Positions 7,563-15,257 of a stretch of DNA of 36,182 nucleotides are shown in pieces. The notes under the pieces were generated by a model that saw only the letters and a program-made list of their open reading frames with translations, did not search any database and was not told the DNA's origin. The DNA is taken from the NCBI GenBank assembly GCA_040235375.1, contig JBECKQ010000436.1, positions 1 to 36,182 of the forward strand. Direction: 5' to 3'. Position 1 is the stretch's first letter. Every line of letters starts with the position of its first letter. The stretch is from JBECKQ01 sp040235375 (GTDB taxonomy: Bacteria; Planctomycetota; Phycisphaerae; UBA1845). The translations under genes were made by a program, and so were the position numbers.

Positions 7563-9857
7563 ATGTCTAACCAAACCATTTCAATTCAGCTACGTCGGAT
7601 CAGTTTGGCGGTCATCGCGTTCGCGGCCTGCGCAATGCTGGGGCTGCCCAGCGCTCGGGCGGATGGCTTCATTATCATTGATCCGCCGGTTTCGCCGGCA
7701 CCGCAACCGGTCCGGCCACCGGTCTATCGCCCCTACATGCCGCTAACCGTGAAATATCACCACGTGCGCTGCGACATCCGCGAAGGCACCGCCGTCACGA
7801 CGATCGACCAGGCGTTCTACAACGGCACGGACCGGCCGGTCGAGGGCACGTACATCTTTCCGCTCGATCCCGACTGCGCCGTATCCACCTTCAGCATGTA
7901 CATCGACGGCCGCGAGGTCACCGGCCGCCTCCTTGACGCCGACGCGGCGCGGCGGGAGTACGAGTCGATCGTAGCCAGAATGAGGGACCCGGCGCTGCTC
8001 GAGTACGCCGGCACGGGCATGTACCGGGCACGCGTTTTTCCCATCCCGCCGAAAGGCACCGCGCAGGTCAAGCTCAGCTACGCCCAGACGCTGGCGACCG
8101 ACAACGGCCTGGTGCGCTACATGTACCCGCTCAACACGGAGAAGTTCTCCGCGCAGCCGATCGACGACGTGAGCGTGGTCGTCAATGTGAACGACGCCCG
8201 CGGCATCAAGTCCATCTTCAGCACGTCGCATGACGTCGCCACCAGCCGGCCGACACCGAATACGGCGTCCGCCAGCTTCGAGGCGTCTCACGCCCGCCCG
8301 GACACGGACTTCGTTCTGTACTACTCCCTCGGCGGCGAATCCGTCGGCCTGACCGTGCTCGCTCATCGTCTGCTCGAACGGGAGGACGGCTACTTCCTGG
8401 CGCGACTGTCGCCACCAGCGCTGGCCGAGCGCACGCAGGCACTCGCCAAGGACGTGTGCTTCATCATCGACGTGTCCGGCAGCATGAACGGCGCGAAGAT
8501 TGAGCAGGCCCGCCGCGCCCTCGATTTCTGCGTGAACAATCTCGGCAAAGAGGATCGCTTCACCATCATCTCCTTCTCGCACGAGCCTGTTGCGATGAGC
8601 GACGATCTCGTGAGCGCCGCGCCGGAGAACGTGGCCAACGCGCGGCAGTTCATAGCGAAGCTCCGCGCGGACGGCGGCACGAACGTACACGACGCGCTGC
8701 TGGCCGGTCTGGCTGCTCGCAAGGACCGCGCGGCCGCGCGACCTTACATCATCGTGTTTCTCACCGACGGCCAGCCGACGGTCGGCGTGACCGACGAAAA
8801 CAAGATCCTCTTGGCGGTGAAAGAGGCGAACGCCGGCGGCGCCCGCCTGTTCGTCTTCGGCGTGGGCGACGACGTCAACACCCGCCTTCTCGACGTACTC
8901 GCCGAAAAGAACGGCGGCGCCCGCGAGTACATCGGCACGAACGAGAACATCGAGATGAAGCTGTCCAGCTTCTATCGCAAAGTCGCCAGCCCGGTCCTCG
9001 CCGATCTGCGCATCGACTGGGGCGACATGACGCCGTATGACGTGTTCCCAAAAGAGCTTCCCGATCTCTTCGCCGGCGGCGAGGTCGTTATCGTAGGGCG
9101 GTACCGCCACCCCGGGTCGACCGTCATCGAGATCAATGGTCACCGCGGGGACGAGTCCGTCCTGCTTTCGCACGAAACGTCGCTTCCGGCGCACGAGCCG
9201 GACCATGATTTCCTCCCGCGAGTGTGGGCGGTGCGCAAGATCGGTTATCTGCTCGACCAGATTCGCCAGAACGGCGAGTCCGACGAGCTCAAGTCGGCCG
9301 TCGTCGAGCTTGCCAAGCAATACGGCATCGTCACGCCGTACACGTCGTACCTGGTTCGTGAGGAAGCACGTCTGGCCGACACCGGCCAGGTGCCGCGGCA
9401 CGTGTTTCATGACCTGATGGAGCAGGAAGCGGCGCTCGGCAGGGCGCCGGCGCCGGAGTTCATTGCCCGCGCGCAGCGAAGAGCGGGGCGGGCCGCCGTG
9501 CAGGATTCCGCCACGAACAGCCAGATGCGCGACGCGAAGTCGGCCGGCGGATTCGCCTTCGGCGTGGTTGCAACCGCCGACGCCCTGGAGGCCCGGCAAT
9601 CGAACGTCCAGCTCGTGCAGCAGATCGGCCGCCGCGTGCTCTTTCGACAGGAGACGGCCAATGCCGGGGATCGGTGGATCGAAGGCGGCCTGAGCGGGCA
9701 AGCCAAGCGCCGGCAGGTCAGGCAGTTCAGCGAGGAGTACTTTGCCCTGGCCCGCAGCTCACGCGAGGTCGCCCGGCTGCTTGCCCAGGCTGATCTCGCG
9801 ACCTTTGAGTGGCAGGGCGAAGTTATCGAAATCGTCCCGCCGGGCGACAACAGCTGA
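7563..9857 (+). CDS. Secreted VIT and von Willebrand factor A domain protein
   Basis: This 764-residue exported protein has the domain order of inter-alpha-trypsin inhibitor heavy chain-like bacterial proteins. A signal peptide spans about residues 1-33 (hydrophobic LAVIAFAACAMLGL, cleavage near ARA-DG). The VIT domain covers about residues 58-190, with GTYIFPLDPDCAVSTFSMYIDGR and the typical AARREYE segment. The vWA domain starts near residue 297; its metal-ion-dependent adhesion motif DVSGS gives D303, S305 and S307. The conserved tail WAVRKIGYLLDQIRQNGE with AKQYGIVTPYTSYLV follows near residue 555. These proteins are thought to act in envelope adhesion or assembly, but the ligand is unknown. 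An AGGAGAGG site precedes the ATG by 8 bases. It ends 24 bases from the convergent anti-sigma gene and may be controlled by that system. Confidence 0.93.
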   Translation: MSNQTISIQLRRISLAVIAFAACAMLGLPSARADGFIIIDPPVSPAPQPVRPPVYRPYMPLTVKYHHVRCDIREGTAVTTIDQAFYNGTDRPVEGTYIFPLDPDCAVSTFSMYIDGREVTGRLLDADAARREYESIVARMRDPALLEYAGTGMYRARVFPIPPKGTAQVKLSYAQTLATDNGLVRYMYPLNTEKFSAQPIDDVSVVVNVNDARGIKSIFSTSHDVATSRPTPNTASASFEASHARPDTDFVLYYSLGGESVGLTVLAHRLLEREDGYFLARLSPPALAERTQALAKDVCFIIDVSGSMNGAKIEQARRALDFCVNNLGKEDRFTIISFSHEPVAMSDDLVSAAPENVANARQFIAKLRADGGTNVHDALLAGLAARKDRAAARPYIIVFLTDGQPTVGVTDENKILLAVKEANAGGARLFVFGVGDDVNTRLLDVLAEKNGGAREYIGTNENIEMKLSSFYRKVASPVLADLRIDWGDMTPYDVFPKELPDLFAGGEVVIVGRYRHPGSTVIEINGHRGDESVLLSHETSLPAHEPDHDFLPRVWAVRKIGYLLDQIRQNGESDELKSAVVELAKQYGIVTPYTSYLVREEARLADTGQVPRHVFHDLMEQEAALGRAPAPEFIARAQRRAGRAAVQDSATNSQMRDAKSAGGFAFGVVATADALEARQSNVQLVQQIGRRVLFRQETANAGDRWIEGGLSGQAKRRQVRQFSEEYFALARSSREVARLLAQADLATFEWQGEVIEIVPPGDNS

Positions 9858-9881
9858 GCGGATAAGCAACGCGGCGATCGT

Positions 9882-10409
9882 TCATCCGGCCGAGGCCGGC
9901 TTGCCGGACTCGGCGATGAGCATGAGCCGGCCGGCGAAAGATGAACGCGGCGCCACCTGCTTGCGCGCCAGATTGATCCAGTCCGGATGGATGGGCATGT
10001 CGTCGTGCTCTTCCGGCTGCTGCGGGGCGATGGACGCCGAAACCGGCGCGGGGACGGGGATACTGGAAGGCGGAGCCGGCGCGGCGCTTGGCGTTGTGTA
10101 ACGACCAACCAGGACTCCAAAGGCCAGCACCGCGGCCGCCTTCAACGAGGCGAGGAACATACGCTGCACGAGCGGACGGCGACGGACGATTGCGAGGTTG
10201 CGGGTGTGGGCCATAGCGTTCGTCATAGAAACGGTCTCGAGCTGCTTCATCTGCTCGATCGTGCGCTGCAACGTGCGAACTTCGGCCTCGCACACCGTGC
10301 ACGCGGCCAGGTGCATGATGAGTGCCTCGCGCTGCTCGGCGGTCAGTTCGTCGCCGAGATAATCGGCCATGAGCTTAGCGACGGTGGAGCAGTCCATCTT
10401 CCCGATCAT
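9882..10409 (-). CDS. Anti-sigma factor with zinc-binding (zf-HC2) domain
   Basis: This 175-residue membrane anti-sigma factor is predicted to hold its partner ECF sigma inactive at the inner face of the membrane until a signal releases it. The N-terminal zinc-binding anti-sigma domain shows H33-x3-C37-x2-C40 (HLAACTVC). A single membrane segment lies at about residues 86-103 (FLASLKAAAVLAFGVLVG). The remaining 70 residues are predicted to be periplasmic, with a Pro/Ala-rich linker and a short conserved-looking end (IHPDWINLARKQ). Its ATG overlaps the sigma gene stop by four bases (ATGA), a sign of translational coupling and equal dosage. A start at the second methionine, residue 5, is equally possible. 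The architecture matches RsiW/RseA-like ZAS regulators; the signal is unknown. Confidence 0.9.
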   Translation of the reverse strand: MIGKMDCSTVAKLMADYLGDELTAEQREALIMHLAACTVCEAEVRTLQRTIEQMKQLETVSMTNAMAHTRNLAIVRRRPLVQRMFLASLKAAAVLAFGVLVGRYTTPSAAPAPPSSIPVPAPVSASIAPQQPEEHDDMPIHPDWINLARKQVAPRSSFAGRLMLIAESGKPASAG

Positions 10410-10891
10410 ATCCGTACCTCCGCAAAGTCCTTGAGCGCCCCGCGCATGGCGCGCAGCGCCCGAAGGTAATGCGTCTTAACCGTGCTGACCGACAGGTTCA
10501 TCGCCGCCGCGATGGATGCGAACGTCTCACGATCGTACAGCTTGGCGACGACGACCGTCCGCTGCTGGTCGCTGAGCGAGGCGAGCGACGTTGCGATTCG
10601 CTCGCGCAGCTCCCGCTGAGCGGCCGCCGCGGCCGGCACGACCACATTGTCCGGCGCATCCGGCTGCGGCGCCGGCCGGCTGCGAGCGCGAATGGCATCG
10701 ATGCAGCAGTTGATCGTCGTACGCCGCAGCCAGGCAGTCCGATTCTCGACAACGAGCGCGCGGCGTTGGATCCATCGCGTCAGGACTTCCTGCGTCGCGT
10801 CCTGGGCGTCATGATGGTTCTGGAGGAACCGGTAGGCCCAGCGATAGACCTGGGCGGTTGCGGCCTCGTCCGGCTCCATCACGTTCGCCAT
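10406..10891 (-). CDS. ECF-type RNA polymerase sigma factor
   Basis: This extracytoplasmic-function sigma factor has regions 2 and 4 only. Region 2 includes VYRWAYRFLQNHHDAQDATQEVLTRW and TAWLRRTTINCCIDAIRAR. Region 4 includes LASLSDQQRTVVVAKLYDRETFASIAAAMNLSVSTVKTHYLRALRAM, with a clear helix-turn-helix. The start at 10891 (MANVMEP, 161 residues) is preferred because GGGGA lies 7 bases upstream; an upstream ATG at 10918 would add nine residues and has GAAGGA directly against it. The 3' end overlaps the anti-sigma gene by four bases, and the lipoprotein gene ends 9 to 36 bases upstream depending on the start. All three are probably one transcript. I do not assign an ECF subgroup by eye. Confidence 0.93.
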   Translation of the reverse strand: MANVMEPDEAATAQVYRWAYRFLQNHHDAQDATQEVLTRWIQRRALVVENRTAWLRRTTINCCIDAIRARSRPAPQPDAPDNVVVPAAAAAQRELRERIATSLASLSDQQRTVVVAKLYDRETFASIAAAMNLSVSTVKTHYLRALRAMRGALKDFAEVRI

Positions 10892-10927
10892 GCTCGTATC
10901 CCCAACGGCCACTGGCATTCCTTCGCG

Positions 10928-12040
10928 TTACTCCTCTGGGGCCGGCACGAAGGAAGTGGCCATGAGCACCACGTCCCGATCGCGCAGGGCGTCGCCATCG
11001 AAGGTCCAACCGATCGCCTGGAAACCCGGGCTGTCCTCCAGGTTGCACAGCTTCGTGGCAACGGGGCCGAGAGGATCGTCGGCCTTGATCGGTTCTGTGC
11101 AGTCCAAGTCGTCCGGTTCGGAGTCGTCGCGCGTGTTGCTGCCGATGATGCGGCCCGGCAGGATGACGGCGATGTTCCATTGCTCGTCCGCCAGGTCCTC
11201 CGTCAGGCGAAACGCGTCGCGCGAAAGCCAGTAGCTTTCAAGCACGTTGTCTATTGTGGTGGACGACACGCCGGCATCGGCGAGCGTGGTTCGTACTATC
11301 GTCGCCACTTCATCCTGCAAATCCCGCTCGAGCCCGGCCGCCCTTTCGCCCACGTTGGCGTCGTTCAGCACGGCGAGTGTTTCGTCCAGGAGGGCGTCCG
11401 CCTCGTAGATCTTTCGCACGGCGGCCCACGTCGCGAGCCAGGCATCCTGCGGTACGGCGTCATCAAGGCGTTCGAGGGCTTCATCGAGCAGTTCGGACGT
11501 CTTCTCTCGTTCGAAGGCAATCAAAGCCTTGACCAGCTCTTTGCGTTCATCGTCCGTCAGATCAGCCGGCGGCTTTTCGCTGAGTTTCTTGATATTGTCG
11601 GTTTCGAGAAGCCGTTTGCGGAAGTACTCGATCCGTGCCCAGGAGCGAGCCTTGTAGACGCGCCGGAAGTGGTAGTACGTTCCCTCCGCGCGGCGCTCGA
11701 TCTCGAGCGATGTGGGGAAGGCCAGCACGTCGGGCCCGACCTCAGTACCAGGTGGAAGAAAGGAGCCAGGCACGGGAGCGTTCGACGGAACCTGAAGCGA
11801 GGCGGTGCGCGTCAGGGTGGTCTTGCCCTTGTCGTCGGTCTCGGTTTCATCTTCGACGGCCCAGCTACTGCCGGCGGTTGGCACGGTCGCGGCCGAGTCG
11901 AAGTCGTCCGGGTCGCCCTCGATCGAGGTCCGCAGATCGAGGGACCCATCCGGAAACACAGTGATGACTTCGAGTCGCTTGATGCATCCGGAGCTGCAAA
12001 GCAGCGTCACCATTCCGATGGCCAGAAGTGTTCGGTACAT
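10928..12040 (-). CDS. Predicted lipoprotein of unknown function, first gene of the ECF sigma operon
   Basis: A 370-residue protein with a lipoprotein signal: MYRTLLAIGMVTLLCSSGC, with the lipidated cysteine predicted at C19 (SSGC is an acceptable though not ideal lipobox). The mature part is rich in acidic residues. Residues about 160-250 look helical (DLTDDERKELVKALIAFEREKTSELLDEALERL onwards), and the flanking parts look like beta strands with the segments IEVITVFPDGSLD-like near the N-terminus and WNIAVILPGRIIG near the C-terminus. I recognise no family. A GGGAG ribosome site precedes the ATG by 8 bases. The ECF sigma gene follows almost directly, so the lipoprotein could sense or report envelope state to that system, or simply be its regulated product. 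Both ideas are inferences from position. Confidence 0.8.
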   Translation of the reverse strand: MYRTLLAIGMVTLLCSSGCIKRLEVITVFPDGSLDLRTSIEGDPDDFDSAATVPTAGSSWAVEDETETDDKGKTTLTRTASLQVPSNAPVPGSFLPPGTEVGPDVLAFPTSLEIERRAEGTYYHFRRVYKARSWARIEYFRKRLLETDNIKKLSEKPPADLTDDERKELVKALIAFEREKTSELLDEALERLDDAVPQDAWLATWAAVRKIYEADALLDETLAVLNDANVGERAAGLERDLQDEVATIVRTTLADAGVSSTTIDNVLESYWLSRDAFRLTEDLADEQWNIAVILPGRIIGSNTRDDSEPDDLDCTEPIKADDPLGPVATKLCNLEDSPGFQAIGWTFDGDALRDRDVVLMATSFVPAPEE

Positions 12041-12547
12041 CGTCGGCTCCCTGAGATGAAACTTCGCCTTCCCTCATTGTACGGCGTCGGTCGGTCACTG
12101 CACGCCCGCGAAACACGGCCGAGCGACACGCGCGACTTCGCAATGTCATCACCTGGATAGACGAGACAAGCCGGTGGCTGGACGACAGATATTCTCGGAT
12201 AGAAGGGAGAAGTGCAGGATTATGGGCGGGTAGAGTTCGGCAACCGCGGCCGGCGCCCGACTCGTTGCGAGAGCGATGTGCAGGGTCAGGAAGTCTCGCC
12301 CGAGCGGACGCCGACCTGCGGTTGGCGATCAAACGTCAGGGCGGAACGCGGACGGTGACCATCGCGACGCCGACGGGAGGTTGGTCGGCGCAGACCGCCG
12401 GTCCTGACGATCTGTCTGAGAGTATTTGGAGAAAGGATGTGGAGCTGATGTCGCCGCCGTTAACCGCGGCGTGCTCGAAGAGCGCACGCCTTGGGCATTC
12501 CTGATCGCCGATGTGCGAGTGGAACAGTCTGTTATTTCCGTTGCTGC
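12041..12547. other. Intergenic region between lipoprotein and PEP-CTERM genes
   Basis: Both neighbours are on the minus strand. No frame here looks coding; the plus-strand 79-residue frame at 12265-12504 lacks a ribosome site and regular composition. A minus-strand TACAAT (12076-12081) is a possible -10 for the lipoprotein operon without a good -35. A hairpin at 12468-12490 (GGCGT...ACGCC outer arms) lies downstream of the PEP-CTERM gene but has no T-run. Confidence 0.5.
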
Positions 12548-13297
12548 TCAGCGCCGGCGGCGCAGGGCGAGTGCGGCGGTACCGAGAATAAGCAGACCCA
12601 GCGTCGCGGGTTCAGGGACGGTCGCGACGATCGTCCCTTCAAGCGTCAGGTCGATGGCCGCGCCGCTAACGAAATCCACGTAGTTGGCCGAGAACGGAAG
12701 CGTGAGCGTCTTGATACCGCCCACGTCCATGTAGGTCGCCGGAGTCGTACTGCTGACCGTGGTTGCCGCCTGGCCGACGAGCGTAAAGGACTGCCCTGAC
12801 AACCAACTCAGGAGCTGGCCTTCGCCGTCGAAATCGACCTGGCCGTTGAGCCCCTCGAAGGTGGCGGTAGACAGATCGAACGACTGGGCGGCGTTCTTCG
12901 CTGTCAGGGGTATTGCACCGCTGGTCAGACTGAAGACCGCGTCGCGGGCCGCCCCAACGAGTGAGCCGATGAGCGGGTTGCCCGAGTCCGCCTGGAAGCC
13001 GTAGTCGCCGGGCGCCGGGCCGGGATCGTACGTGCCGGACACGTCGGCATCCATGCTGCTGCTGAGCAAGGTGATCGTCGACCCCGTCAGCTCGGCGGTG
13101 ATTGTGCCCGTGTACGACGTGTCCATGCTTCCCGGCGCCTGTGGATCAAGAGGCAATGGACTTCCCTCCGAACTGAATGCCTGGCCGGAAAGTGACAGAT
13201 TACTCAGCGCCGGATCGATGGCGAACGTGAACACCTGGGCCACGGCGGCGGAACTGCACGCCGCGCAGACCGTGGCGGCAATCATGAATTGTCGCAC
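12548..13297 (-). CDS. PEP-CTERM sorting domain protein
   Basis: A secreted protein with a C-terminal exosortase sorting signal. The end reads VPEPATLGLLILGTAALALRRRR: the PEP motif, a hydrophobic helix and a basic tail, the classical PEP-CTERM tripartite signal. Exosortase is thought to process such proteins during envelope or exopolysaccharide assembly; no exosortase gene lies in this window. The start is taken as the GTG at 13297, giving a clean signal peptide (RQFMIAATVCAACSSAAVAQ), because AGGAGAGGA lies just upstream (13301-13309). The ATG at 13315 has no good ribosome site and would add six residues. The mature part, about 200 residues, is Ser/Thr/Gly-rich and beta-like, with no catalytic motif seen. 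It stands alone, transcribed away from rnc. Confidence 0.85.
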   Translation of the reverse strand: MRQFMIAATVCAACSSAAVAQVFTFAIDPALSNLSLSGQAFSSEGSPLPLDPQAPGSMDTSYTGTITAELTGSTITLLSSSMDADVSGTYDPGPAPGDYGFQADSGNPLIGSLVGAARDAVFSLTSGAIPLTAKNAAQSFDLSTATFEGLNGQVDFDGEGQLLSWLSGQSFTLVGQAATTVSSTTPATYMDVGGIKTLTLPFSANYVDFVSGAAIDLTLEGTIVATVPEPATLGLLILGTAALALRRRR

Positions 13298-13806
13298 GAT
13301 TCCTCTCCTCTCCATGCCCTTTGATCCAGTGCGGGCGCATCGCGGCAGGCCGACGTACATGCCGGCCGCAGCCGCCGGTCATCACGCTATGCGCGAAGCC
13401 GACAACGCGACGCGTCGCGCACTCAGAAGACCATCGAGCTAATGACCGCTTGCGTGTGGTGGAAGTGTTCCTCTTCTCTCCCCACCGAGCACGCACACAT
13501 TGCCCGCAGTATTCACTGCGTTTCAGCAATCGATTCTAATGAAGGGCACGGGCGACATCAAGGTCCGAGTTGGTCGTGTCCGCCCGGCACGCGCCGGGGC
13601 CTTATCGGACGGGACAAAACGGGTGGCGGTGGTACGGTTTTCGGCGTTTGAACGAAGATTGTCGGACAGACACTCCGATAGTATACTTGGTCTGATGCTC
13701 GCCTTTCGGCGGGCGACGAGTCAGGGAACGTAGACCGATTCCCGGCGAAGCTCGCGCTTTTCATCGTCGTGCGAACTCCGCCGGCAGCCGGTCTGGAGCA
13801 GAGAAA
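13298..13806. other. Divergent intergenic region between PEP-CTERM gene and rnc
   Basis: Holds the ribosome site of the PEP-CTERM gene (13301-13309, minus strand) and the sigma-70 promoter of rnc (13659-13687). A small hairpin CCCGGC-ACGC-GCCGGG sits at 13583-13598 without a T-run. No gene is seen. Confidence 0.5.
13659..13687 (+). promoter_or_regulatory. Sigma-70 promoter of rnc
   Basis: TTGTCG (13659-13664) and TATACT (13682-13687) are separated by exactly 17 bases. They match the housekeeping consensus at 4 of 6 and 5 of 6 positions, in otherwise GC-rich DNA. Transcription would start near 13694, leaving a leader of about 113 bases before the GTG of rnc. RNase III genes are often autoregulated through their leaders; no clear long hairpin was seen here. 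Confidence 0.65.
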
Positions 13807-14532
13807 GTGTTACTGCCTGAGCTTCGGGACCGCGCGCATCAGATATCGGGGCATCAATTCGAAAACACGGACCTGCTGGTCATCGCGTTCACCCACGCAT
13901 CTTCCGCGGAAAGTCGCCTCACGAGTAACGAGCGGCTCGAGTTTCTCGGCGATGCGGTGCTCGGCCTGGTCGTCTGCCAGGAGTTGTTCAACCGCTATCC
14001 CAAGCACCTCGAAGGCGAGCTGACCAAGATCAAATCGGTCGTCGTCTCGCGCAAGGTGTGCACGGAGATCGCGGACGAAACGGGCTTGACGAGGCTGCTC
14101 AAGCTCGGCAAGGGCATGACCGAGAGCGAGGTCGTACCGGCGTCCGTTCGTGCCGGGGTGCTCGAGGCTTTCGTGGCGGCGCTCTACATTGACGGCGGAC
14201 TCGACGTCGCGCGGCGCTTCATCGTCGAGAAGACGATGAAGTACATCAAGCAGGCCGCCGACTCGGAGAACAAGCGCAACTACAAGTCCTACCTCCAGCA
14301 GCACGTGCAGAAGTACATGGATACGACGCCGCGTTACGAGGCCCTGGACGAAAAGGGGCCCGATCACAGCAAGTGCTTCGAAGTGGCGGTGGTGATCGAC
14401 TCACGCCGCTACCCCAGCGCTTGGGCGCCCAGCAAGAAGGAGGCGGAGCAGCGCGCGGCTCTGCTGGCGTTGCAGGAGCTGAACCTCGCGTCCGAGGAGG
14501 ATGGCGAGGAGTACATGGCCGGCAGCGCATGA
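13807..14532 (+). CDS. rnc: Ribonuclease III
   Basis: RNase III cuts double-stranded RNA in rRNA and mRNA processing. The start is GTG (LLPELRDRAH) with GGAG about 8 bases upstream; length is 241 residues, normal. The catalytic signature ERLEFLGDAVLG lies at residues 42-53, giving E42, E45 and D49, and the EGELTKIKS segment gives E69. The C-terminal double-stranded RNA binding domain runs from about residue 158 (YKSYLQQHVQKY) to the end, with KKEAEQRAALLALQEL. Oddly, in VRAGVLEAFVAALYIDGG the invariant E120 is present, but the position three residues before it, aspartate in most RNase III (D114 in E. coli), is glycine here (G117, codon 14155-14157). The gene has its own promoter and a strong terminator. 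Confidence 0.95.
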   Translation: MLLPELRDRAHQISGHQFENTDLLVIAFTHASSAESRLTSNERLEFLGDAVLGLVVCQELFNRYPKHLEGELTKIKSVVVSRKVCTEIADETGLTRLLKLGKGMTESEVVPASVRAGVLEAFVAALYIDGGLDVARRFIVEKTMKYIKQAADSENKRNYKSYLQQHVQKYMDTTPRYEALDEKGPDHSKCFEVAVVIDSRRYPSAWAPSKKEAEQRAALLALQELNLASEEDGEEYMAGSA

Positions 14533-14560
14533 CGCCGGCCGTCCAGGGCGTGCAAGAAAG

Positions 14561-14595
14561 CGGGCCTGAACGACGCGTCCGATCGTTCAGGCCCG
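14561..14595. terminator. Hairpin terminator between rnc and the convergent coiled-coil gene
   Basis: A perfect 13-base-pair stem, CGGGCCTGAACGA (14561-14573) with TCGTTCAGGCCCG (14583-14595), closes a 9-base loop and is followed by TTCATTGTT. It sits 28 bases after rnc and 25 bases after the end of the opposing gene, so it may serve both. Confidence 0.75.
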
Positions 14596-14620
14596 TTCAT
14601 TGTTCGGCGCGGTGTTCGGC

Positions 14621-14905
14621 TCAGCCCGGTTCCTGGCCGTTGTTGTTCGAGTCGCCGTCCTCCAGCATCTTGCGCATCTGCCTGTTCTCGCGGCGGGTCG
14701 CCTCGAGGTCGAAGAGCAGGTACTTGATCGAGAGCCGCAAGAAGTCGATGCTCTCCTGCAAGTTGGTCACGGTCTGGCGCAGCTTCTGATGACGCTCGCG
14801 CGTCTCCGCGGCGAGCGCTTCGAGCTTGGCCCGTTCGGTTTCCGGAAGGGTGCCAATTTCGGCCACCAGTTCCGCCAGTTTCCGTTGAAAGGTCTGTTCG
14901 TCCAT
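14621..14905 (-). CDS. Small coiled-coil protein of unknown function
   Basis: A 94-residue, almost entirely helical protein that I cannot name. Heptad-like spacing runs through FQRKLAELVAEIGTLPETERAKLEALAAETRERHQKLRQTVTNLQESIDFLRLSIKYLL (shown here only as the span of residues about 5-62) and ends with RRENRQMRKMLEDGDSNNNGQEPG-type polar tail. No signal peptide or membrane helix is seen. The ATG at 14905 is preferred, with GAGGGG about 10 bases upstream; a GTG at 14929 would add eight residues. It is convergent with rnc and shares its terminator. The regular amphipathic pattern makes a real gene likely. A role as an oligomeric adaptor would be a guess. Confidence 0.75.
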   Translation of the reverse strand: MDEQTFQRKLAELVAEIGTLPETERAKLEALAAETRERHQKLRQTVTNLQESIDFLRLSIKYLLFDLEATRRENRQMRKMLEDGDSNNNGQEPG

Positions 14906-15257
14906 CGATTCTCGCCCCTCTTCTGCCACTTCCTGAGCGGCCCATAACTCTATTGTAACTCAGTCCACCGGCGGCGGGCTCTTCCCTCCCGCCACGGGTA
15001 TTCCCTTCGCCTAGGTTGATGGGCAACGTCGATGCCAGAGGCCCAGACGGGGGTGCGGTCCTCAATACCTCCGGTAACGTGCTGACAATTATGGAGTTAT
15101 GAATGAGCCGCGATCGGGGCTGCGTTTTGCACGACGGGCGGGTTTGGCCAGCGCGCTGCGACCGGGCAACGTCCCTCGCGCGGGGTGTCCCCTTAGAGAG
15201 ACGTAACCCTTTGCTGCGTCCCTGGATACGTTGGATGATGCCCTGACGCCACGGGTC
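14906..15257. other. Intergenic region upstream of the coiled-coil gene
   Basis: Both neighbours are on the minus strand. A minus-strand TACAAT at about 14952-14957 is a possible -10 for the coiled-coil gene, but no matching -35 is seen. Nothing else stands out. Confidence 0.4.

Noticed and set aside
7743..9701. 652-codon minus-strand frame opposite the VIT-vWA gene
   Set aside because: Same reason: the plus strand has clear VIT and vWA motifs and a ribosome site.
12468..12490. Hairpin downstream of the PEP-CTERM gene as a terminator
   Set aside because: The stem is bulged and no T-run follows on the minus strand.
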